This document shows, in pieces, positions 12,188-20,747 of a DNA stretch of 64,000 bases. Each line of letters opens with the position of its first letter. Position 1 is the first letter of the stretch. Made by a program: the position numbers and the translations under genes. The notes beneath the pieces are model-generated. The model ran no database searches. It saw only the letters and a program-made list of their open reading frames with translations, and was not told where the DNA came from. This DNA is from Costus lasius (taxonomy: Eukaryota > Streptophyta > Magnoliopsida > Zingiberales > Costaceae), in the NCBI GenBank assembly GCA_027563935.2, contig CM050453.2, forward strand, positions 68,246,018-68,310,017, in the 5' to 3' direction.

Positions 12188-12463
12188 AGACACCAAGGAA
12201 CTTTGCTAGCACAAGGTGTACCGAAGGGAGTAAGCGCATAGATCTTCTTGTGTGCGAACCGTTTGGAGGAAAGCGATTTCACTTTCTTCTTCCTAGACGC
12301 CATCCAACAAATGGCATTGGTATGGTTCTATCTCTTATATACAATCGATTTAAGTTGATTATATTACATGCATTGAACAGATCCCTAGAAACCCCCTTTC
12401 CGCTGCTTAAAAATATAACATGCGCCTATCTAGGGTTTCGCCCCTTGTCTAAGGGAACCTTCA
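12188..12463 (+). repeat. Cop-1 3' LTR, second part
   Basis: This continues the LTR left at 2056. It matches the LTR-end region of Cop-A (56680-56960): a TTGCTAGCACAAGG motif, a TTAAGTTGAT motif, then AAGGGAACCTTCA, where the other copies end GGGGCACTTTCA. The LTR ends at 12463. Confidence 0.85.
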
Positions 12464-13267
12464 GGTAGTGCTAACCAAAGGTCACCACAAGCAGTGAGTG
12501 GCAGCTAGCAGTGCATCGCTGCTACCCAGGTCATTGGAATGGATATCGACATCGACATTCCCATCATCGCAACAAGGTACAGATGCATTACAGTCTCTTT
12601 ACCGAACTGATATCCGATTGGACAAGTGTGTCACCACTTGTTTTCACCCAATCACATGGCTATGACTAAAACAGGTTCTCACCTGGGTATGGCCATACAC
12701 TCTCAGTCATAGAACCATAGAGGAGCTCCATGGATATCATACTTCCCTTAGGAAGGGGCAAATCCTATGTCTGTCCATTGACCTTCTCATATGGGTCGTG
12801 ACATGCTCAATGACAACCGTTATGACCTCCCAACTACGGCGAGGTGTTAGGTTGTATTAAAGCAAATCCCTAACCATATAGAATGGCCAATGACATCAAG
12901 TCAAGGGATAAATGCATCTCCTATTACTTGTGAGGATAACTCATGACACCAAGTCATAGCCTCATAGCGGGTCTATCCAGTATATCCTCCAATGATATAC
13001 CCATGTGTCTGCGTTAGCACCACGTGCCTAACCAGCCCACATACCAGTCTCACAAGTACTATAGCTGTCCCATATCCACTAAGGTACATCGACTGGGGAC
13101 TATAGTTCGAGCACAGATCCAATCTGTCTCCAGGGACATTATCATGTTAGTACATATGCGCAGATGTAAACAAACATAGATAACGACAATGTCAGAATGA
13201 TATAAATATCAAAGTCAAGTAGTACATAAGTGGACCAAAACTAGGTCCTAGGGCATATACACCAACA
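12464..13267 (-). repeat. Older Copia LTR fragment I-1, minus strand
   Basis: The right end reads GGCATATACACCAACA, the reverse complement of a TGTTGGTGTATATGCC LTR start. The left end is where Cop-1 is inserted. The next bases inward (TAGGTCCTAGGGCATA on the plus strand) resemble the LTR start of Copia H at 55204 (ATGCCCTAGGACCTA). No coding capacity is visible. Confidence 0.75.
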
Positions 13268-13470
13268 CCAGTCTCACATGTACCAGAGCTATCCCTTATC
13301 CACTCAGGTACTTGACCGGGGACACACCGATTGAGCACAGATACAATCTGTCTCCAGGGACATTATTATCCATGTACATAATCACAGATGTAAACATAGC
13401 ATAATAACGACAATGCCAAAATGATATATTAAATATCAATGTCAAGTAGTACAAGATGGACCAACAACGG
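13268..13470 (-). repeat. Partial repeat I-2 of the same Copia LTR start
   Basis: Beginning immediately after the I-1 terminus, CCAGTCTCACATG restarts the sequence found at 13043 in I-1, and it runs to GGACCAACAACGGG. The last 30 or so bases of the LTR are missing. It is much closer to I-3 than to I-1. Confidence 0.8.
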
Positions 13471-13861
13471 GAAGAAGATCCATGCCTCTGCAGGCGCCCA
13501 AATGTGCGCCCTCAGCAGTCTCGCACACAGTCGAACCTCGAATCCTCTTCTTCCATGCCCGGTGCTAGCCTCGGGAAGAAGATCCATGCCTTTGGGAGAC
13601 TTCCTCAATCACTTGTGCCAACTTCAGAGGAGATGCCAAGGAGAGGAGGTGGAGCTTCGTCGGAGTCCAACTCTTGAAGCACTCCACCAAGATCTGAACC
13701 GGAATCAACCGAAGCCAAAGTCCAACTTTGGAGAGGAGGGCGCCAAGGAACTTCCAAAGTTCCAAACTCACTAAAGGGAAGAGGAGAGGCAATGGGCGAA
13801 CATCCCTCTCCCTCTTTCCAGGAGTGGCGACAAGGGGGACAAGGGGGCACACCGTTTGAGC
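13471..13861. other. Unassigned 390-bp spacer between LTR repeats
   Basis: This is a GC-richer stretch with a short direct repeat (CGGGAAGAAGATCCATGCCT near 13479 and again near 13571) and no recognisable domain. Short frames on both strands overlap and show no family similarity I can name. It ends in CACACCGTTTGAGCACA, which recurs at about 13911 inside I-3. Confidence 0.5.
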
Positions 13862-14085
13862 ACATGTACCAGAGCTATCCCTTATCCACTCAGGTACTCG
13901 ACTGGGGACACACCGTTTGAGCACAGATACAATCTGTCTCCAGGGACATTATTATCCATGTACATAATCACAGATGTAAACATAGCATAATAACGACAAT
14001 GCCAGAATGATATATTAAATATAAATGTCAAGTAGTACAAGATGGACCAACAACGGGCCCAAGGGCATATACACGAACACCTCCT
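13862..14085 (-). repeat. Repeat I-3 of the Copia LTR start, with intact terminus
   Basis: This nearly repeats 13268-13470 and then continues to GGGCATATACACGAACA, the reverse complement of an LTR start. It directly borders the first piece of ORF-E. Confidence 0.75.
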
Positions 14086-14086
14086 T

Positions 14087-14362
14087 CCATTATACGGTCT
14101 TTTAGAGGCACCCTCCGACCCCTCTGACCCGCTGCCCCTAAGATCTCCGGAGGAGAACCCATCAGATCACGCAGCGGAAGCTGATGCAGGAGCTAACGGG
14201 CCTATGAACATACCCGAAGATGGCCCAAATCCCCTGGAAGGCACTTGCGAAGACTCCCTAGGACGTGGGGAAGATACAGTGCGATTTTCAGCGCGATCGG
14301 AGTTTCCTAGACCCTGACACGACCAGGCCGTGACAGTGGTCACGCCCGTGACAAGCACACAG
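14087..14362 (+). pseudogene. ORF-E1, piece 1 (unrecognised)
   Basis: This is the first of three pieces of one older sequence. The frame is open to a TGA at 14315-14317 and the same phase continues through it. The peptide is acidic and proline-rich (SDPLPLRSPEENPSD, MNIPEDGPNPLEGT). Just before the break the DNA carries GGCCGTGAC and CACGCCCGTGAC elements like those in piece 2. Taking out Ath-B and one copy of its CCCCT duplication keeps the frame continuous into 29622. I do not recognise the family; see pieces 29622-30116 and 39252-39478 and the homologue at 50299-51047. Confidence 0.6.
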
Positions 14363-14367
14363 CCCCT

Positions 14368-16446
14368 TGATGACACCAAAATATATAGTATATTTTGTAT
14401 CATTTTTGATACCTTTTCATGCTAAATTGAGGATCTTTTACTTGTTTTTATGCTGAATCCATCAAGTATTGTAAAGTCTACTTCTATTTTGGTTTTTCAT
14501 GATTTTCAGGCAAAAAGACATCATTTTAGGGTGTTTTCGAGCAAAATCAAACACATAGAAGAATTCTCATCATCAAGAAGAAGATACATGACAAATTTCA
14601 TGCTAAACGAAGCAACTCACCAAAATACTGTAGTGCCATAATCTATATTACGGTACCGTATTTTCATATGATACCGTAATATCGGAGCACCTGCCGTAAT
14701 TTGGGAAAACTTCAGATCAGAAGATTGTACAAAATATAAGGCACTACCGTAAGATTTTACACAGCCCTATTTTGGAGCACTTTCGGAACAGAGACCATTG
14801 CTAAAATTACGGCACTGCCGTAAACTATTTCATGGGCCGTATTTTCCAGACGTTTTCGACCAGAGAGTTCAGCCGATTTTATGGCAGTGCCGTGAACCAT
14901 ATTACAGTGCCGTATTTCCCAACACTTTCAGAACAGAACACTCGAGCGATTTTACGGCAGTGTGTGAACTATTACACTGCCGTATTTCTGTTTTTTAACG
15001 CAACTCCCAGATCAAATTCGACGCCCGATTTTTGGGGAGAATATTGTGGGCGATCCAGGGCTTTAAATTTGATGCTATAAGAAGAAGGAAGGGAGCTTAC
15101 GACGAGAGGATCACGTAGACACCAAAAGCCCCAAATTGCATCCACTATCGAGGGAGAAATCACGGTACACGCCGCCGCTTAGGGTTCCGCCGCCGCGACC
15201 AATCCAGAGCACCTACGGCTGTGATTTTCATACTGAAGCTTCGCCTGGAGAAAGAGACAACGTGCCAGAAGTTTCAGAACGAAAGGAGATCAATTTGAGG
15301 AGAAATCAAAGGAAGAAGAAACGCAGCCACTATTCACCACTTTCATTGCAAATTACGGCTGAGAAATATTTCACAGCCGTGCTGTATTTTCCTAAAACTC
15401 CTTTCTTATTGATTTTTGATCTTCTAAAATTATGGTATTTTGTAATTCCTTCAACATGCTAGCTTAAACTTATTTTGGGACATGGGGGAGTAATTCCCTT
15501 TGATTTTCTTAATGACTAGATAATCTTTTACTTTCAACATGATTATTCTACTTTGATAATTTTGCCTATGTGATTATTGCTCTAAGATTCTCCTTAGTTT
15601 GCTTTTCGTCATCATGATTTAGAGTTTTCGCAATAAGGACTGAAAGGTGATTTGCTTGAGAACTTGAAACCCTAAAATTGATTAATAGGAACTCACCGTA
15701 GGAAACTAGGTCAAGTTCTTATTTCTTTATTTTAGTAAGATAAATTGCCATGATGATATTAATGAACTTAGGATTGAGTTATTGTATCAAACGTGGAGAT
15801 CTTGCACGAAAGTGAGGATCAGAACGTTGGAGAACCATAGGTAAAACCTGTGTTGAGTCTCGGATGCACGAAATTGATCATTGAGATTCCACTCGAGGCA
15901 ATCAACTTAGAACTCGGATGCACGAAAGTGATGTTTGAGTTATTTGATTGATGATTTACTTATCTTCAGCTTGGGATGAATCTTGCGCGAAAGTGAAGAT
16001 TTATCTCTGCATGGTTATCTGCACGAAAGTGAGATAATCCCTTATTGAAGAAAATTGAGTCTTTATTATGTTAGAATTCGATTGATGAACATCTTTATAT
16101 ATCTAGTCGTGGAAATCCAAGAGAATGAAACCCTAGTCCTAATTTCTCTCTGACATTATTCTCCCGCGTGTTTTCGCTCTCTACTTACCTTTCTCTTTTT
16201 CGATTGCCTAGATAGGAAGAAATCAATTATTCGGTACTTGACAACATAGGCCTCTCTGGGGATCGATATTTACTTTATTACTTTGAGTATCCGTGCACTT
16301 GCAGACACTACAAGTTAGGGACAACAAGTTTTTGGAGCCGTGCCAGGGTGTGACAATAGCCCGGTATGCCAATACCTTTGGCCGCGACACCTGAAACAAG
16401 TTTACTTGCTTGAATTTAAAAGTGTGTCCTTTCGGATCATATCAAG
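14368..16446 (+). repeat. Ath-B 5' LTR, with an internal fossil primer site
   Basis: The LTR begins TGATGACACCAAAATATA. The first third is an array of palindromes such as TTACGGCACTGCCGTAA (14807-14823). Downstream there are several CACGAAAGTGA repeats (15806-16032). At 16327 a body resembling LTR-2 ends in GGGACAACA, followed by TTTGGAGCCGTGCCAGGG (16331-16348), which looks like a decayed Athila primer site. The LTR nevertheless runs on to CATATCA at 16446, because the same tail is present in the 3' LTR and the target duplication lies beyond it. Confidence 0.87.
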
Positions 16447-16461
16447 TTTTTGGTGCCGATG
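16447..16461 (+). promoter_or_regulatory. Ath-B primer-binding site, left half (split)
   Basis: AGTTTTTGGTGCCGA follows the 5' LTR. Its other half, TTGCCAGGGAGACC, is at 18346 after the inserted LTR. Together they correspond to the Athila-type primer site class TTTGGCGCCGTTGCCGGG seen intact at 51892-51910. A solo LTR entered exactly here. Confidence 0.8.
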
Positions 16462-18341
16462 ATGACACCGAAATTCATCGTGATTTCTATGCCATTTTAT
16501 TGATATTTATGTGTCATATTCATAGACTTTGCTTGTTTTTTCGCCATATTTTATCAATATCTGCGGAATCTACACTCTTTTCTATTTTTAATAATTTTCA
16601 GGCAAAAAGGCATATTTTTCAGTCGATTTCGAGCAATCCAATTGCATAATCGAACTCACAACATCAAAAGATGATCACACGTCAAATTTCAGAAGATTTG
16701 GAGCTTCAAAGGAAATTACGGCAATCCCAACAAATGCTTTATGGTACCGTAATTTGTAGCTTTAATTGGGCAGAGAATCGATGAACGTTACGGCACAGCC
16801 GTAAATATCTTTACGGTGCCGTAATTAATAGGCATTTTTGGACAGAGACTTTGAGATGCTTACGGCACTACCGTAATCCTCTTTGCGGCATCATAATTCT
16901 AGTCAATTTTCCACCTGAGAGATTGTTCACATTATGGCACTACCGTAAAGAACAATACGGTACCATAATCCCAGAAGAATTTCATGCGAGAGCTCACTGT
17001 CAAGATTACGGCCCTGCCGTAAGAATCATTACGGCCGTAATTTCATCGCTGCTCATGACTTTCCCGGTCAACTCAGAAGTCTGATTTTTACGTAGATGAT
17101 TTCAAACGATCGAGGCATCTAAAAGGGAAGCTGTAAGAAGGAGAAAGGGAGCCATCGACGAGACGAAGCCAAGCACACCAAAAGCCCCAATTTTGATCCA
17201 CCGGCCAGAGAGAAATCAGAGTTCACGCCGCCGCCTAGGGTTCCACCGCTGCAACCAATTCCGGGCATCTCCGGCCGTGAAATTTGAGTGGAAGCTACGC
17301 ATAGAGGAGAAGAAGACACCTCTGAAGTTTCAAAGTGATCAGAGATTAGACGGAGGAGAAATCACCAGAAAACGAGCGCCGCCGTTCGCCCAGATTACAG
17401 CCGTAAACATCTTTACGGCCGTACCATAATTTATACTCCTCCTCTGTTTCAATTTTCTTCATCATGAATCATTGTAATCTTCCCTCTATGATAGCTTAAA
17501 CCTCTTTTGGGACATGGGGGAGTAATTCACATGAGTTTTAATGACGAGATAACTATCTTTCTATTATTTCATCTTGTTTAATCTTAACATGAAGATTTTA
17601 CTCATGTGATGTTTTGTCCTTAGACTCTCCTCAGATCTATATTACTATTTGTGTTGTAGAATTTTCGCTATTGACTGAAAAGTAATTGCTTGAGAATTTG
17701 GAACCCTAGAATTGCATGATAGGGACCCCTTTTAGGCTAGTTCTTGTTTGTTTGATTCTAGTAAGCTAACTGCCATGATAATAATATAAATCTAGGATTG
17801 AGTCTAAGCTTTCAAACGTGGAGATCTTGTGCGAAAGCAAAGATTGGAACGTTAGAGTACCTTGAGTAAAACTAGTGTCGAGATTCGGATGAACGAAAGT
17901 GATCCTTGAGATTCCACTAGAGATTATCGACTTAGAACTCGGATGCACGAAAGTGATCCTTGAGTTCTCAGTTGATGATTTACTTATCATTAGCATTGGG
18001 ACAACTCTTGCGCGAGAGCGAAGATTTGTCACAACACAGTTGTCTGCACGAAAGTGAGATAATCCTTTTATTCAAGTAAATTGCATGTTTGTCATGTTGA
18101 AATTAAACTAATGAAATCTCTATTCATGTCTAGTCATAAAAATTAAAGTAAACGAAACCCTAGTCCCAGCTTCTCTCTCTGATAATTCCGTTTTAGCGCT
18201 TTGGTCTTCGTTTGCTAGTTTACACTCTTTCGATTGCCTAGATAGTGACAAATCAATTATTTGGTACTCAGCAGCATAGGTCCCTGTGGATTCGATACTT
18301 TCTTTATTACTTCGAGTATCCGTACACTTGCGGACACAACA
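16462..18341 (+). repeat. Solo LTR (LTR-2) inserted in the Ath-B primer site
   Basis: A complete 1880-bp LTR runs TGATGACACCGAAATT...CGGACACAACA. It is flanked by GCCGA (16457-16461) and GCCGT (18342-18346), a 5-bp duplication with one mismatch. It is related to the Ath-B LTR but lacks the 120-bp tail, and it is the same length as LTR J (52180-54058). It contains the same two features: TTACGG...CCGTAA palindromes (16720-17040) and CACGAAAGTGA repeats (17890-18060). No internal region or partner LTR exists nearby, so it is a solo LTR. Confidence 0.82.
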
Positions 18342-18442
18342 GCCGTTGCCAGGGAGACCTTAGTTTTGTCAATATTGAAGATATTGAGAGTATTACTAGA
18401 CTAGGCTTTATTTTCTTTACTTACTATTTTTGTTGAAATGAC

Positions 18443-19822
18443 TTGATCTATTTATTTTGCATGTGCAGGAGTCTTAGGTCAGGACCACTTGTTCCATTTG
18501 ATCCTGAAATCAATAAAACACTTAGAGTGAGCCGGAAGTTAAGACTGGAAGAAGATTTACAAGAAACATCACAGGAGATACAAGAAGAAATTGTGGAGAT
18601 GGCAAACAATCAAAGAACATTGAGGGACTATGCAGCCCCTAATCCACATCAAATTCACTCAAGCATTGCTAGACCAGCGATAGAGGCTAACAACTTTGAA
18701 ATTAAGCCTGCTTTTTCTTTCAATGATACAACAAAATCAATTTGGTGGATCTCCACTGGAGGATCCAACCCAACATTTTGCTTTATTCTTAGAACTTTGC
18801 GATACCATAAAAATTAATGGAGTTTCTAATGATGCACTGAGATTGAGATTATTTCCTTTTTCTCTTAGGGACCGAGCGCGATCATGGCTTCAAGCTCAAC
18901 CAACTGGAACCTTCACAACTTAGGATCAACTGTCAAATTCTTTCCTGATGAAATACTTCCCTCCAAGCAAAACAATTTAGCTGAGAAACCAGATAACAAG
19001 TTTCCAACAAAAAGATGGAGAATCTTTTAGTGAGGCATGGGAGAGATTTAATGAATTAGAACGGAAGTGTCCTCATCATGGCATTGAAGATTGGGTTTTA
19101 TTGCATACTTTTTATGATGGATTACTCTATAACACCAGACTAATTGTGGATGCTACTGCAGAAGGAGCTCTTATGAGCAAAACAGTGGATGCTGCCTTTA
19201 AACTGCTGGAAGAGATGACTCTCAATCACAATCAATGGACTTCTGAGAGAGGAGTATTCTACAAACCATCTCAAGGTAAGAGTGAGAGTGATGGATGGCG
19301 ATCCTTAGTAGAAAAGGTAAATTCTTTATGCAGTAGATTCGATTCTTTCAAAATGCAAGCTGCTGCTGTTTCCTCTATCACTTGCGAAATTTGTGGTAAC
19401 ATCAGTCACTCATCTAAAAACTGTAGAGTTGTTGTAGATCAAGGGGATGAACATGTCAATGCTTTAGGGACTTGTAATCAAAGTAAGACCAATGATCTCT
19501 ACTCTAGTACTTATAACCCTGGATGGAGAAATCACCCCAACCTTTCATGGAGAAACAATAACAATGAAAAAGGACAAACTGAGAATAGAGGATTCCAAAT
19601 GCCAAATCCAAACCAAAACCAAAACATAATCAGAATTCTAGTGTAGAATCCATGTTTGAAAAAATTATGGCAAATCAAAATCAGTTTATGTCTAATCAAA
19701 GCTAAATCATGACAAATCAAAGTAGACAAATTGAAGAATTTAAGGAAAGTCTTAATCAAATCAACTCCAAATTGGAAAGAGTAGAGGCACACAATAAGAT
19801 TTTAGAAAACCAAATTGCACAA
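18443..19822 (+). pseudogene. gag: Ath-B gag remnant (frameshifted)
   Basis: This is the capsid/nucleocapsid gene of an Athila-type element, about 460 codons spread over two frames. Recognisable in order are GPLVPFDPEINKTLR; RTLRDYAAP and ANNFEIKPA; then, after a frameshift near 18700, NQFGGSPLEDP and LRLRLFPFSLRDRARSWL (capsid core); a TAG near 18923; CPHHGIEDWVLLHTFYDGL; and the zinc knuckle CEICGNISHSSKNC near 19384-19425, which is complete. The reading continues through stops at 19644 and about 19703 and ends at NQIAQQ (about 19822), where the sequence jumps to LTR-like DNA. Ath-F has the same protein at 41739-43167 but goes on into protease, so the protease and all of pol are deleted here. 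Confidence 0.85.
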
Positions 19823-19823
19823 C

Positions 19824-20659
19824 AACACGGTACCGTAATTTGTTGCCAAAATCAACCCGAGAGTCTCTTCATTTTTACGGCACCATGATAAGTTGTTTTA
19901 CGGTGCCGTATTTTCATGAAATTTTATTTCTTTTTTATTTTTTCATCACAAAAAAAAATCGCTGCTTGATTTTTATGTCGGTACCGTAAACTGCTTCACG
20001 GTACCGTATTTTTTAGTCATTTTCATACAGAGGGGTCCCAAGATTTTACGGCAGTACCGTAAGTTATATTACGGTACCATATTTCTAATCCAATTTTGAC
20101 CCGAGAGTAGTTGTAATTTTACGCTAGTGCCGTAAGACATTACATTGCCGTATTTTGTTTTCTGACACGCGAGCTCTATGCTGTATTTAGGGTTTTGACC
20201 GAACCATTTTTAGGGTTTTTACCCTCGTTCTCACTAGTTTTTGAGCCGTTCTTGGATTTTCGATCATCTCCGACCACCTGGGGACGCCGGCGACCTTTCC
20301 CGTTTAGCTTTCGTCGTCGATTAGGTACTCATTTCGTCGATTTTACTGATTTGATGAGTTTTTATCAAGTTTCGCCCCTTTCTCTCATTTTCACTCGTTT
20401 CTCAACCATTTTGAGTGATTCTTGTTTTCATTTACTCATTAGAGGACACACTATCAATCCTTTGCTGGATTCAGACTAATTTCCATCACCAATTTGAGCC
20501 GAAACATGTTGAATGAATTCGAAATCACTGTACATCGATATTTACTCTGTTTTTAGCTAATAATACTTGTAGAACATGTTGATAGGATGCCAATGACTAG
20601 ATTTAAATTGTTATATTGTTATGTATTGAATTATAAGTTTGTAGCTTGAGTTCATACTC
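19824..20659 (+). other. Palindrome-rich, LTR-like spacer upstream of the env-like frame
   Basis: Directly after the broken gag come CACGGTACCGTAATTT, TTACGGTGCCGTATTTT, CGGTACCGTAAACTG and TTACGGCAGTACCGTAA elements, the same style as the palindrome block of the Ath-B, LTR-2 and J LTRs. From about 20180 it is T-rich with GGGTTTT motifs and resembles no other part of the window. There is no primer site or LTR terminus. It could be the ancestral pol-to-env spacer or a captured LTR piece. Confidence 0.6.
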
Positions 20660-20747
20660 ATGGCACCGAAAACAAAGTCAATTTGTCCAAGAAGAAAGGG
20701 GAAAGCCCTGCTGAATCAACTCAACCACGGAACCCCCATGGGATCAT

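Larger units (their letters stand above)
1..12463 (+). mobile_element. Ty1/Copia element Cop-1, 3' part only, split by Gyp-K
   Basis: The window opens inside the pol frame of a Copia element. What is present is the reverse transcriptase/RNase H end (to 629), a polypurine-like tract (632-649), and a 3' LTR that begins TGTTGGGGTATGCCC at 650 and ends TTCA at 12463. The LTR is interrupted at 2057-12182 by a Gypsy element; removing that insert and one copy of its target duplication leaves an LTR of about 1683 bp. This is the same family as Cop-D, Cop-A and the solo LTR at 26283-27956. The 5' half lies outside the window, so the element's own target duplication cannot be checked. Confidence 0.9.

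Noticed and set aside
13439..13924. Frames on both strands around the LTR repeats as genes
   Set aside because: They cross the LTR repeat borders, overlap one another, and show no family motif.
14368..16326. Ending the Ath-B LTRs at the first CAACA (16326 and 29498)
   Set aside because: Similarity between the two copies continues 120 bp further, and only the longer ends give a matching target duplication (CCCCT).
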